A stretch of DNA of 24,364 bases from DASWHX01 sp036397995. GTDB lineage: Bacteria; Bacteroidota; Bacteroidia; Cytophagales; Cyclobacteriaceae. A program made the translations under genes and the position numbers. Of this stretch, positions 16,300 through 24,364 are shown one piece after another. A model generated the notes under the pieces. It had not been told where the DNA came from. It saw only the letters and a program-made list of their open reading frames with translations, and made no database searches. The stretch lies in the NCBI GenBank assembly GCA_036397995.1, contig DASWHX010000179.1, positions 1 through 24,364 on the forward strand, read 5' to 3'. Each line of letters begins with the position of its first letter. Positions within the stretch are counted from its first letter, which is position 1.

Positions 16300-18657
16300 A
16301 TGCCTAAAAATTTGTTCATCCCCGTTTTATTTATCGCGCTCAATTTTGAAAGTTCCCTTTCCCAGGAGTTAACTCAAACCATTCGGGGAAAGGTTGTGGA
16401 CAAGGTCACCAACCAGGAATTAATTGGCGCTACGGTTGTTATCATGGGAACCGATCCCATACAGGGTGCCATTACAGACATTACCGGACGTTTCAGAATC
16501 ACCAAAGTTCAAATAGGTTCTCACAATGTTAAGATTTCCTACATCGGCTATCAGGAATTTATACTTTACAATCTTGTGGTGAATTCAGGTAAAGAATTGG
16601 TCTTGAATATTCCTCTGGAAGAAGAAATCATAAAAATGGAAGAGATTGTCATCCGGCCGGAGGTGGATAAGGAAAAGCCGCTCAACGAATTGGCAGCGGT
16701 AAGTGCAAGAACCTTTTCGGTGGAGGAAACACAGAAATTCGCAGGGTCGTTTAATGATCCCGGCAGAATGGTAGCATCTTTTGCCGGTGTCACCCAAACT
16801 GATGACGGCAATAACATGATTTCCATCCGCGGTAATTCACCCTATGGCCTTCAATGGAAAATGGAGGGAGTAGAGATACCTAATCCTAATCATTTTGGAA
16901 GAGTGGGCAGCTCCGGAGGTGGTGTTTCTGTCCTTAGCTCTCAATTGCTTTCTAATAGTGATTTTCTCACCGGCGCATTTCCAGCTGAATACGGTAATGC
17001 TTTGGCGGGAGTTTTTGACCTCAATTTAAGAAAAGGAAATAATGAACAGCGGGAATATACGCTACAGGCAGGTTTTCTTGGAATCGACCTCGCTGCGGAA
17101 GGTCCGTTTTCCAAAAGGTATAAGGGTTCTTACCTGGTTAATTACCGGTATTCAACTTTGTCGCTGCTAAGCCAATTGGGTGTTCCCATTGGCGATGCAA
17201 TAATAAATTTCCAGGATATTTCATATAACGTATTTATACCATCTGGTAAATCGGGATCATTTTCTTTCTTCGGGTTTGGTGGACTAAGCGACCAAAACTT
17301 TGATGCTCCCAGAGATTCTGCTAAATGGAATGAATCCTACGACCGTTATGATTTTAACTACCATACCAATACCGGAATGGCCGGACTAAAACATGCCATA
17401 ACAATAAAGGACAAAACTTTCTTACAAACATCATTAGTTTATTCAGGTTTTGGTAAAGGATATGTAGAGGACAGAATAAGTGATACCTATATGGCGGAGA
17501 GAAAATATAAGGATAATAGCGTAGAAGAAAAGATCAACGCAAATTTGGTTATGAATAATAAAATGAATGCGCAGCACAGTTTGCGGTCCGGGATTTATGT
17601 AACCAACATTAGCTACAGCCTGGTACAAAAAGAAGATCTTAACCTCACAGGACAAATGTTAGATGTAATTAATTCTAATGGAAACACCCAAATTCTCCAG
17701 GCGTTCTCCCAATGGAACTACCGAATCAACCAAAACCTTACCTTTAATCTTGGATTTCATTACCTGAATTTATTTTTGAATAACACTTATTCTATTGAAC
17801 CACGATCCTCCCTGCAGTATCAATTGAATGAAAAGCAATCTGTTAGCCTGGGTTACGGACTTCATTCCCAGGTACAGCCCATAGGCGTATATTTTGGTCA
17901 ATTACAAACAGCCGAAGGTATAATCCTACCTAATAAGGATCTGAAATTATCAAAGTCTCATCATATCGTGCTGAGTTATGATCGAACATTAAAAGAACAC
18001 CTCAGATTGAAGACAGAAGCGTATTATCAGTACCTGTTTGATATTCCAATAAGTGCAGATCCAGCCGGCAATTTCTCTCTGATTAATTCAGAAGGAAACT
18101 ACGCCACTGAACCTTTGGTGAACGATGGAGTAGGAAGAAACTATGGCCTTGAAGTTACCTTCGAACAATTTATGCACAGGAATCTTTACTATTTGTTTTC
18201 CGGATCATTATACGATGCAAAATATAAAGCGCATGGAGAGGATTGGATAAACACCCGTTTTAATGGTAACTTTACTTTGACATTCACCGGGGGAAAGGAA
18301 TTTCAAATTCTTAGAAATAATAAATACAGAGTACTGGGAATAAACCTGAAAACAATTTACACCGGGGGTTTCCGAACTACACCCATTGATATTCAACAAT
18401 CCATTGCAGAAGGCCAAACGATTTGGATGGAAGATAAAGCATTCACCGGGAGAGCCACAAATTATTTCAGAACAGATGTAAGAATAAGCTGGAAAAGAAA
18501 CAGACTAAAATCAACCTCCATAGTGTCTTTAGATATCCAGAATGTAACAAACAATCAGAATATTTATGGTGAATATTTTGATGCGGAGAGTGGAACAATT
18601 GAGAAGTGGTATCAGGCGCCATTAATTCCGATTCTAAGTTACATACTGGAGTTTTGA
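16300..18657 (+). CDS. TonB-dependent outer-membrane receptor
   Basis: A 785-residue protein. The signal peptide ends near residue 22 (NFESSLSQ). A carboxypeptidase-regulatory-like domain covers about 27-112 (IRGKVVDKVTNQELIGATVVI, ITGRFRI), a TonB plug about 130-245 (MISIRGNSPYGLQWKMEGVEIP, GAFPAEYGNALAGVFDLNLRKG), and a beta-barrel runs to the terminal Phe785 (PILSYILEF), as expected for outer-membrane insertion. It lacks the STN domain that signalling receptors carry. No SusD-like gene follows, so it is not a classic glycan-uptake pair; the substrate is unknown (iron complex, peptide or other). It probably belongs to the FecI/FecR system upstream through the shared promoter motif and position. 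Confidence 0.92.
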   Translation: MPKNLFIPVLFIALNFESSLSQELTQTIRGKVVDKVTNQELIGATVVIMGTDPIQGAITDITGRFRITKVQIGSHNVKISYIGYQEFILYNLVVNSGKELVLNIPLEEEIIKMEEIVIRPEVDKEKPLNELAAVSARTFSVEETQKFAGSFNDPGRMVASFAGVTQTDDGNNMISIRGNSPYGLQWKMEGVEIPNPNHFGRVGSSGGGVSVLSSQLLSNSDFLTGAFPAEYGNALAGVFDLNLRKGNNEQREYTLQAGFLGIDLAAEGPFSKRYKGSYLVNYRYSTLSLLSQLGVPIGDAIINFQDISYNVFIPSGKSGSFSFFGFGGLSDQNFDAPRDSAKWNESYDRYDFNYHTNTGMAGLKHAITIKDKTFLQTSLVYSGFGKGYVEDRISDTYMAERKYKDNSVEEKINANLVMNNKMNAQHSLRSGIYVTNISYSLVQKEDLNLTGQMLDVINSNGNTQILQAFSQWNYRINQNLTFNLGFHYLNLFLNNTYSIEPRSSLQYQLNEKQSVSLGYGLHSQVQPIGVYFGQLQTAEGIILPNKDLKLSKSHHIVLSYDRTLKEHLRLKTEAYYQYLFDIPISADPAGNFSLINSEGNYATEPLVNDGVGRNYGLEVTFEQFMHRNLYYLFSGSLYDAKYKAHGEDWINTRFNGNFTLTFTGGKEFQILRNNKYRVLGINLKTIYTGGFRTTPIDIQQSIAEGQTIWMEDKAFTGRATNYFRTDVRISWKRNRLKSTSIVSLDIQNVTNNQNIYGEYFDAESGTIEKWYQAPLIPILSYILEF

Positions 18658-18813
18658 TTTGATGGTCAGGAACAGCCCCTCTTTTTTAATTGAAAACTCA
18701 ATTAGAGATTTAACCGTTGCGATACAAAGAGCCCCATGGACGAAATATAAATTGAGAGTAAAACTCCGCATACCCATCCATTTTTAGGAAATATCTGTAA
18801 ATTAGATATCCGC

Positions 18814-18846
18814 CTTTGGTGTTAGATAGCAAAACGTTTACCAAAG
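18814..18846. repeat. Inverted repeat CTTTGGT/ACCAAAG
   Basis: A perfect 7-bp stem with a 19-nt loop, beside a second small hairpin at 18791-18809. The purpose is unknown; it could be part of an element end or a structured leader. Confidence 0.35.
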
Positions 18847-18952
18847 CTTGCAGGGGTTGGAAAATTTATATCTGCGGTTTAAGCCAAAAGGGCGTTTCGG
18901 GAGTTGGGAGTAAAACAATTACAAATAGCATAGTTAAAAAAAAGACAAACTG

Positions 18953-18967
18953 AAGTTTTTAAAACTT
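18953..18967. repeat. AT-rich palindrome, possible operator
   Basis: AAGTTTT and AAAACTT flank a single central T, 37 nt before the CDF-like start codon. The symmetry and position would suit a repressor site, for example a metal-responsive one, but AT-rich palindromes also arise by chance. Confidence 0.3.
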
Positions 18968-19004
18968 ATTGTCCATTCGGAAACTCCACCTGGAAAAAAT
19001 TCAA

Positions 19005-19634
19005 ATGACAGATAATAAAAAAATATACAAGGTTGCTTTCGGGCTTGCCATATTTACAATAATTTACAACTTAGCTGAAGGTATGATTTCAACATATCTT
19101 GGATTTGAAGATGAAAGCTTGGCTCTTTTTGGCTTTGGTTCGGATAGTTTCATAGAGGTTATCTCGGGCCTTGGAATTGCTCAAATGATTTTAAGAATCC
19201 AAAATAATCCGAATAGTAAAAAAAGCAACTTTGAACGGACCGCACTTAAGATTACTGGAAGCGCTTTTTATATTTTGGTTTTTGCGCTCGTAATAACAAG
19301 CATTTATAACCTTTGGACAGGGCACAAACCATTGACAACTTTTTGGGGAGTTGTAATTTCAATGATTTCCATCCTGGTTATGTGGGTTTTGGTGGTTTGG
19401 AAAAGAAGCGTAGGAAATCAATTGAACTCTGCCCCGATTTTAGCGGATGCCAACTGCACTTTAGTATGTGTCTATATGTCAATAATTCTGCTTGTAAGTA
19501 GTGGAATTTATGAACTGTTTGGGATTTCATACATAGACAGCATCGGAACACTTGGACTTTCATACTTTTCTTTTAAAGAAGGAAAAGAATGCTTTGAAAA
19601 AGCAAATAGCGACAAAAATTGGTGTTGCGACTGA
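19005..19634 (+). CDS. Short CDF-like cation transporter without C-terminal domain
   Basis: A 209-residue protein with six hydrophobic segments (about residues 8-32, 38-62, 80-103, 113-135, 150-175, 180-198). The order and motifs follow the cation diffusion facilitator fold. The second helix has DSFIEVISG, giving Asp47 and Glu51 in place of the usual HxxxD, and the fifth has ADANCTLVCVYM in place of the second HxxxD. The cytoplasmic C-terminal domain is missing, and the end carries a CCD. This matches a short Bacteroidota group labelled only as cation transporters; the metal cannot be stated. ATG 19005 is preferred over TTG 18969 because the latter only adds a non-conserved tail. Confidence 0.75.
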   Translation: MTDNKKIYKVAFGLAIFTIIYNLAEGMISTYLGFEDESLALFGFGSDSFIEVISGLGIAQMILRIQNNPNSKKSNFERTALKITGSAFYILVFALVITSIYNLWTGHKPLTTFWGVVISMISILVMWVLVVWKRSVGNQLNSAPILADANCTLVCVYMSIILLVSSGIYELFGISYIDSIGTLGLSYFSFKEGKECFEKANSDKNWCCD

Positions 19635-19645
19635 ATATAAAAGGC

Positions 19646-19683
19646 TGCACACAACATATAAAGATTAAACCAAGTTAGCTGCA
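19646..19683. repeat. Imperfect inverted repeat after the CDF-like gene, cassette-end-like
   Basis: TGCA-N3-AAC (19646-19655) faces GTT-N3-TGCA (19674-19683), 12 nt after the stop codon. The outer tetramers and the inner AAC/GTT pair while the centres do not. The layout recalls integron attC sites, but the right arm (GTTAGCT) and left arm (ACACAAC) each break the attC core consensus at one base. Confidence 0.3.
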
Positions 19684-19733
19684 TAGTAAGGGACTGCAAC
19701 AATGCCATTAACTTTTATTAGTGGTGCTCGTTG

Positions 19734-19775
19734 TAAGCTTGTGCCGAACTGACTTAGACAGTTCAGCATAGCTTA
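19734..19775. terminator. Long imperfect hairpin between convergent genes
   Basis: An outer stem TAAGCT/AGCTTA and an inner stem GCCGAACTG/CAGTTCAGC (one mismatch) surround the loop ACTTAGA, with a small internal loop between stems. A TATTTT run follows on the plus strand. It lies between the CDF-like gene and the minus-strand gene ending at 19879, so a terminator is the simplest reading. Confidence 0.4.
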
Positions 19776-19878
19776 TTTTGGATATTAATTGAGCAGATCA
19801 TTTTATTGAGTGTGCGTAGGTAAAATGACACGACAATTATGCTCGAGAGAAGCTGTATTGTCAAAATTTCAGAAGAAA

Positions 19879-20556
19879 TTATTTTATGGTTTCGTAGTAA
19901 GCTAAAATTTTTCTGAGGCCCGATTCTGTTTCTATATCGATCTTGTTTTCTTTCACATATATTTCCAGCTGGTTGGAATGTTCAAGCTCATTCAGGATTT
20001 TTTTCTTTTTTAATTTGATAGAAATCAACTCACCCTCAACCAGCAAAAAATATTCTTCCAAATTCACAAATCTTTTATTTTGAAGAGTCTTACCGACATC
20101 CTGAATCTCATTAGACGATATTTGAACAGTGTAATCTCTTATAAGTTTGATAGTTGTTCCCTCGTAAACCATTTGACCAAATTTCTTTAGCCATTTCATG
20201 TTAAAACCGCGCTGAAAAATTATCGGAAAATCAAGTTCCAGTTCCGGGTTACCTTCCGGAAGTATTTCAACCCTCATGTAAATGGATTTATCAAGCTGAA
20301 CGGTCTTTCCCTCATTAATAATTTCAAACTCTGAAGATTCTGCATTATAGTTTAATATCATATCAGTGAAAGTCTCTGCACCGTTTGAAATAATATTTCC
20401 CTTTACAAATTTATTAAAGAAGTAAGGTGAGCCCCTCACACCTTCATAACGGTGAGGATCAATATCCTTGCTGTTGGTAAGTAATACCTGAAGGTTCTGT
20501 GATAAAGCTGCGTTTGAAGCAATTATAAGAATCAACAGAATGATTTTCAAATTCAT
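19879..20556 (-). CDS. Secreted protein of unknown function
   Basis: This gene encodes 225 residues from ATG 20556, with a signal peptide (KIILLILIIASNAALSQ) and no lipobox cysteine. After it come GSPYFFNKFVKGNI, an early block seen in many unnamed Bacteroidota secreted proteins, then beta-type strands and a Lys/Glu-rich C-terminal part (LKKKKILNELEH). I do not assign a function. A start at 20601 would place 15 unrelated residues ahead of the signal peptide and would cover the -7 box, so 20556 is preferred. It is convergent with the CDF-like gene and divergent from the HtrA gene, so it stands alone in its own unit. Confidence 0.8.
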   Translation of the reverse strand: MNLKIILLILIIASNAALSQNLQVLLTNSKDIDPHRYEGVRGSPYFFNKFVKGNIISNGAETFTDMILNYNAESSEFEIINEGKTVQLDKSIYMRVEILPEGNPELELDFPIIFQRGFNMKWLKKFGQMVYEGTTIKLIRDYTVQISSNEIQDVGKTLQNKRFVNLEEYFLLVEGELISIKLKKKKILNELEHSNQLEIYVKENKIDIETESGLRKILAYYETIK

Positions 20557-20582
20557 GTTGTTAAGCAGATTTCTATAAAAAT

Positions 20583-20590
20583 CAAAATTA
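20583..20590 (-). promoter_or_regulatory. Candidate -7 box (TAATTTTG on minus strand) for the secreted protein gene
   Basis: An exact TAnnTTTG match on the minus strand, 26 nt before the ATG at 20556. It lies inside the possible longer frame and so argues for the shorter start. No TTG stands at the expected distance. Confidence 0.4.
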
Positions 20591-20762
20591 GAATTTTGCA
20601 TTTGAAAGAAAATAAAGCAATCCTGCTAATTCCCAAGGTACTGGAATTCTGGCAAGATTGTTAATAATAGTTAAAAAAGAGCCATTTTGGCGCAATCAAT
20701 CCTGTTTCCTAAGTCATTCTGACATCAGATGCCACACACTCAACTCCCTATTATTGTCGGTA

Positions 20763-20770
20763 TAATTTTG
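20763..20770 (+). promoter_or_regulatory. Candidate -7 box (TAATTTTG) for the HtrA-family gene
   Basis: An exact TAnnTTTG match 45 nt before ATG 20816. It falls inside the longer open frame that begins at 20729 and therefore favours 20816 as the true start. Confidence 0.4.
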
Positions 20771-20815
20771 GCATTCATGTTGCAATACAAATTACCAAAC
20801 TCAAATTGTAGAAAA

Positions 20816-22327
20816 ATGAAAGCGCGTATGAAAAAATTTGGTTCGTTACTGTCAGCTGCCATCTTGGGGAGTCTGATAACAGTAGGTAGTTTTCAATACC
20901 TTGAAATAGGAAATCAGGGAAAACTAACCATTGAACATATTGATGGCACACCCAGCAGGGGAACCCGTTACCCTGCGGGCAATGGTGGAGAATTGGCAAA
21001 CCTGAACTTTACTTCCGCGGCAAAAAAGGTAACACCGGCGGTGGTTAATATCAGGTCTACAATGAGCCAGCCCAGGGGAAACACTTCTTATAGAAATCTT
21101 CCTGATCCCTTCAGGGATTTCTTTGGTGATGAATTTAATAGAAGATTTTTTAACCCTAATCAGGATGGTCAGAATTTCCAGCCTCAAATAGGAACCGGTT
21201 CAGGAGTTATTATTAATTCCCAGGGTTACATAGTTACAAACAACCACGTTATTGATAAGGCTGATGATCTGGAAGTAACATTAAATGATAACCGATCATA
21301 CAAAGCCAAAGTTATTGGTACCGATCCTACCACAGACCTTGCTCTAATCAAAATAGATGAAACCGGATTGCCAACATTACCATTTGTAAATTCTGATGAA
21401 GTGCAAATTGGAGAATGGGTAATGGCGGTTGGAAACCCGTTTAATCTTACCAGTACGGTCACCGCCGGAATAGTTAGTGCCAAAGGCAGAAGCATCAATA
21501 TTTTGCAGGACAGATATGCCATTGAATCCTTCATTCAAACCGATGCAGCCATCAATCCTGGTAACAGTGGTGGTGCACTCGTGGATTTGAACGGCGGCTT
21601 AGTGGGTATTAATACTGCAATAGCTTCTACTACGGGTTCATATTCTGGATATGGTTTTGCCGTTCCTTCAAATATGGTTAGCAAAGTAGTTGAAGACTTG
21701 CTAAAGTACGGAACGGTGCAGAGAGGTCTGCTTGGGATTACCATCCGAAGTGTTACTTCAAGTCTTGCAAAAGAAAAAGATTTGAACCTGGCAACCGGTG
21801 TTTACGTGGATAGCGTTTCAGAAAATAGTGGCGCCCGAATTGCAGGGATACTGCCCGGCGACGTGATAATTGAAGTTGACGGCAATACAGTTCAGACATC
21901 GCCTGAGTTAATGGAACTTGTTGCCAGAAAGCGTCCTGGTGATGTAGTGAATTTGAAGATAAATAGAAACGGAAAAGAACGGAAAATGGATGTATTGCTA
22001 AAGAATAGAGAAGGAACTACCGCCGTTGTTTCAAAAGAAAATCTCAATATCCTTACAACCCTTGGAGCTGAATTTGTCACTATAGATAAGAAAATCGCTA
22101 CTCAATTGAACATAAAGGGCGGCGTTCAGGTTAAGGAGATTTTTGCCGGAAAACTAGCTCAGAATACTGAAGTAAGGAAAGGATTCATCATTACAAAAAT
22201 TAATGAAACGGAGGTAACAAATGTGGAGCAGTTTAAAGATCTCCTGGAATCCGGAAAAGGTGGAATTCTGATTGAAGGTATTTACCCGGACAGCAACGGT
22301 AAATACTACTATGCATTAGGGTTGTAG
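20816..22327 (+). CDS. DegP/DegQ (HtrA) family periplasmic serine protease
   Basis: A 503-residue protein from ATG 20816 (ATG 20828 is also possible), with an N-terminal membrane or signal segment (FGSLLSAAILGSLITVGSF). The trypsin-like domain covers about 80-275 with His144 (NNHVID), Asp174 (TTDLALI) and Ser251 (NPGNSGGAL), so the triad is complete. PDZ1 follows at about 285-375 (GLLGITIRSV) and a more divergent PDZ2 at about 405-500. Such proteins degrade or refold damaged envelope proteins and are often stress-induced. The longer frame from 20729 is rejected because it includes the promoter-like box and a second hydrophobic stretch. It has no partner gene and ends before a terminator. Confidence 0.93.
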   Translation: MKARMKKFGSLLSAAILGSLITVGSFQYLEIGNQGKLTIEHIDGTPSRGTRYPAGNGGELANLNFTSAAKKVTPAVVNIRSTMSQPRGNTSYRNLPDPFRDFFGDEFNRRFFNPNQDGQNFQPQIGTGSGVIINSQGYIVTNNHVIDKADDLEVTLNDNRSYKAKVIGTDPTTDLALIKIDETGLPTLPFVNSDEVQIGEWVMAVGNPFNLTSTVTAGIVSAKGRSINILQDRYAIESFIQTDAAINPGNSGGALVDLNGGLVGINTAIASTTGSYSGYGFAVPSNMVSKVVEDLLKYGTVQRGLLGITIRSVTSSLAKEKDLNLATGVYVDSVSENSGARIAGILPGDVIIEVDGNTVQTSPELMELVARKRPGDVVNLKINRNGKERKMDVLLKNREGTTAVVSKENLNILTTLGAEFVTIDKKIATQLNIKGGVQVKEIFAGKLAQNTEVRKGFIITKINETEVTNVEQFKDLLESGKGGILIEGIYPDSNGKYYYALGL

Positions 22328-22350
22328 CCAATAAAGTTGAAGCAAAAAAG

Positions 22351-22374
22351 AACCCCGCTTCAGGTGGTTTTTTT
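22351..22374 (+). terminator. Rho-independent terminator after the HtrA gene
   Basis: AACC/GGTT arms with an inner C-G pair after a mismatch, a short GC-rich loop (around GCTTCA), then a run of seven T. It is preceded by an A-run and lies 23 nt after the stop codon. Confidence 0.6.
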
Positions 22375-22553
22375 GTTGAACCTTCTAAAGAATAAGATTA
22401 CCGTTTATGATAATTAACGGTTCTAATGTTTCCGTTTTATGTAAAGTTAACCTGCATTTTTTCTAATTTTAAGATTCATTTGCCTGCAAAAAAAAAGTAA
22501 TAAATGTTGTCCGGCAGGATTTGAAATTTTGTCTTTAAGTTAAAAGGGAGTAA

Positions 22554-23657
22554 ATGAACAAATTCGCAAAAGGCACTTTAATTGTGGTAATTGTTTTGGT
22601 GGTGGCTTTCCTGATGGCGCGGCCTAAAATAATGGAATTTATAGATGGTGAAATAAGTTCAAAAGAATCGGTTGAATCACCTGCAAATTCACAAGCTCAG
22701 ATATTAAATGTAGAAGCTGTAATTGCCAGGCCAAGAAGGGTTGATAACAAAATTTCCGTAACCGGGTCGGTTCTTGCCAATGAATCTGTCGAAATAACGT
22801 CAGAGATATCCGGAAAAATCATCGGCATACATTTTCAGGAAGGACAGGAAGTAAAGAAAGGTGAGCTTCTGGTGAGCCTTAATGATGATGAGCTGAAAGC
22901 TCAGCTGGAAAAATTGCAGTACACTCAAAAGCTTTACCGGGACACCGAGTTCAGACAAAGAAAACTTTTGGAAAGAGAAGCTATTTCTCAGGAAGAATAT
23001 GAACAAGCGATTACAGTAGTAAAGACAAATACAGCCGACATAAAAATTATTGAAGCGCAATTAGCGAAAACAAAAATTACAGCACCATTCGACGGTGTAA
23101 TCGGTTTAAGAATGGTTAGCCTGGGAGCATATGTAACTTCAAGCCAAATAATTTCGTCGCTGTACAGCATTAATCCGGCAAAAGTAGAATTTTCAATTCC
23201 CAGTAAATACAGTTCAATGGTTTCAGGCGGAATGCCAATAAGTTTTACCACCGATGGAAGCGCCGAAATATTCAAAGGAAATGTTTATGCGCTTGAGCCG
23301 CAAATTGAAGTTCGCACCAGAACTTTAAAACTCAAGGCAATAAGTCCAAATCCGCAAAGCCACCTCCTTCCAGGACAATTTGCCCGCATTGAGCTGATTC
23401 TCCAAACACTGGAGAATGCAATTATGTTACCCACTGAATCTGTTATACCTGAACTCGATGGACACAAAGTTTTTCTAAAGAAGGATGGAAAAGTTAACCC
23501 CGTCTCGGTCGAAGTTGGAATCCGAACAGACAGGGAAATTCAGATTTTATCTGGTGTTAAGGAAGCAGACACTGTGCTAACTTCCGGAAGTTTGCAAGTT
23601 AGACCAGGTCAGCCGATTACCGTTACCATTAACAACAACATAGCATGGCAGGATTAG
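22554..23657 (+). CDS. RND efflux periplasmic adaptor (membrane fusion) protein
   Basis: A 367-residue HlyD/AcrA-type adaptor. An N-terminal membrane anchor (GTLIVVIVLVVAFLMA) lies at about 7-23. A first beta-barrel and lipoyl half follow (SVTGSVLANESVEITSEISG, IHFQEGQEVKKGELL), then a short coiled-coil hairpin at about 105-160 and the second lipoyl half (KITAPFDGVIGLRMVSLGAYV). The beta-barrel and membrane-proximal domains run to the end (LLPGQFARIELIL, VLTSGSLQVRPGQPI). It links an inner-membrane RND pump to an outer-membrane channel. GGGAG at 22546-22550 is one of the few Shine-Dalgarno-like sites here, with short spacing. It overlaps the permease gene by 13 nt; no outer-membrane factor gene is visible. 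Confidence 0.93.
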   Translation: MNKFAKGTLIVVIVLVVAFLMARPKIMEFIDGEISSKESVESPANSQAQILNVEAVIARPRRVDNKISVTGSVLANESVEITSEISGKIIGIHFQEGQEVKKGELLVSLNDDELKAQLEKLQYTQKLYRDTEFRQRKLLEREAISQEEYEQAITVVKTNTADIKIIEAQLAKTKITAPFDGVIGLRMVSLGAYVTSSQIISSLYSINPAKVEFSIPSKYSSMVSGGMPISFTTDGSAEIFKGNVYALEPQIEVRTRTLKLKAISPNPQSHLLPGQFARIELILQTLENAIMLPTESVIPELDGHKVFLKKDGKVNPVSVEVGIRTDREIQILSGVKEADTVLTSGSLQVRPGQPITVTINNNIAWQD

Positions 23658-24364
23658 CATCGATTTCAATCATGAGGCCGGTTTTGGCAATCGTGATGTC
23701 CATAACAATTGTCATCTTCGGAATTATTGGATTCAATTTTCTGGGAGTAAGAGAATACCCTGCAGTAGATCCACCGGTAATCACAGTTTCAACCGGATAT
23801 ATTGGAGCTAATGCAGATATAATTGAAACTCAAATCACCGAGCCTCTTGAGAGTTCTATAAATGGAATTTCCGGAATCAAAAGCTTAACCTCAGTGAGCA
23901 GGGATGGATCTTCAAGAATTACTGTTGAGTTTGGATTGGAAATAGATATGGAAGCTGCAGCCAATGATGTCCGTGACAGAGTTTCACGCGCAGTCAGCAG
24001 CCTTCCACCGGATATTGACGCGCCCGTAGTTACAAAAGCAGACGCAAATTCTTTTCCAATTATTTTTCTAAATGTAACCAGTCAGAAACGCTCCCTGTTG
24101 GAACTGTCCGCATTTGCAGAAAACTTTCTCAAAGAAAGATTCCAGACTATTCCTGGCGTAAGTGAAGCTCGCGTTTGGGGTTCAAAAAGATACTCCATGC
24201 GGCTCAATATGGATCCGGATAAGCTGGCAGCTTATGGACTAACACCTTCCGATGTGTTGAATGCGGTAAATAGTGAAAATGTCGAACTTCCTTCCGGTCT
24301 TGTGGAAGGTCTGTTTACTGAATTAACTGTCAGAACTCAGGGAAGACTAAATCATCCACAGGAA
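23645..24364 (+). CDS. RND-family efflux permease, N-terminal part (truncated by window end)
   Basis: 240 residues are visible from ATG 23645, which overlaps the adaptor stop by 13 nt. They show SIMRPVLAIVMSITIVIFG as the first helix, then LGVREYPAVDPPVITVST and ANADIIETQITEPLESSINGI, the hallmark opening of AcrB/MexB-type pumps, and the first part of the porter domain (IPGVSEARVWG, YSMRLNMDPDKLAAYGLT). These pumps export drugs, dyes or lipids by proton exchange. The protein should continue for about 800 residues beyond the window. The substrate cannot be told from this part. Adaptor and pump form a translationally coupled pair. Confidence 0.95.
   Translation, partial: MAGLASISIMRPVLAIVMSITIVIFGIIGFNFLGVREYPAVDPPVITVSTGYIGANADIIETQITEPLESSINGISGIKSLTSVSRDGSSRITVEFGLEIDMEAAANDVRDRVSRAVSSLPPDIDAPVVTKADANSFPIIFLNVTSQKRSLLELSAFAENFLKERFQTIPGVSEARVWGSKRYSMRLNMDPDKLAAYGLTPSDVLNAVNSENVELPSGLVEGLFTELTVRTQGRLNHPQE

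Larger units (their letters stand above)
18658..19004. other. Intergenic region with several short inverted repeats
   Basis: These 347 bases lie between the receptor gene and the CDF-like gene and have no convincing gene. They contain the hairpins ATATCT/AGATAT (18791-18796 and 18804-18809) and CTTTGGT/ACCAAAG (18814-18820 and 18840-18846), and a 15-nt palindrome at 18953-18967. No TAnnTTTG box is clear ahead of 19005. Confidence 0.5.

Noticed and set aside
18658..18700. CCCCTCTTTTTT after the receptor gene as a terminator
   Set aside because: The T-run is present but I could not form a convincing stem before it.
20650..20665. A TGGCA...TTG pattern like a sigma-54 promoter before the HtrA gene
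   Set aside because: The spacing between GG and the expected GC is wrong and the GC is missing.

Overview
The window looks like chromosomal DNA of a member of the Bacteroidota, probably of the Cytophagales type. The reasons are AT-rich intergenic DNA, few Shine-Dalgarno sequences, several exact matches to the Bacteroidota -7 box TAnnTTTG, a FecI/FecR pair whose FecR carries a C-terminal DUF4974-like domain, a TonB-dependent receptor with an N-terminal carboxypeptidase-regulatory-like domain, and a two-half FtsX/MacB permease of the type common in this phylum. No rRNA, tRNA, CRISPR array, phage or insertion sequence was recognised.

Layout. 1-4574: the end of an XdhC-type gene, an EamA exporter, a large ABC permease, and a convergent short MscS-like channel. 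4600-5148: an ECF sigma factor on the minus strand. 5219-11656: seven closely packed plus-strand genes that form the most notable locus here. In order they are a C39/papain-like peptidase, a RimK-like ATP-grasp ligase with its own N-terminal domain, a GCS2 glutamate-cysteine-ligase-like enzyme, an N-formylglutamate amidohydrolase-like enzyme, a RimB-type retropepsin-like protease, a RimK ligase, and a succinylglutamate desuccinylase/aspartoacylase-like zinc hydrolase. Gaps are 4-7 nt, or the genes overlap. Three enzymes are predicted to form amide bonds with glutamate-like substrates and four to break such bonds, so the set reads as a make/trim/erase pathway for a glutamyl-modified protein or peptide metabolite. 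No ribosomal protein S6 gene, carrier or precursor gene is beside it.

11725-12681: a MarC-family membrane protein and a small helical protein. 12798-18657: a cell-surface signalling locus with a FecI-like sigma factor, a FecR-like anti-sigma factor, a secreted STN-domain protein with eleven tandem surface-type repeats, and a TonB-dependent receptor without its own STN domain. The sigma gene and the receptor gene share the promoter-like pattern TAGGGGT-N14-TTGTCTTA, which suggests that the sigma factor activates both.

19005-24364: a short CDF-like cation transporter flanked by inverted repeats, a secreted protein of unknown function on the minus strand, a DegP/HtrA protease, and the start of an RND efflux operon (adaptor plus truncated permease).
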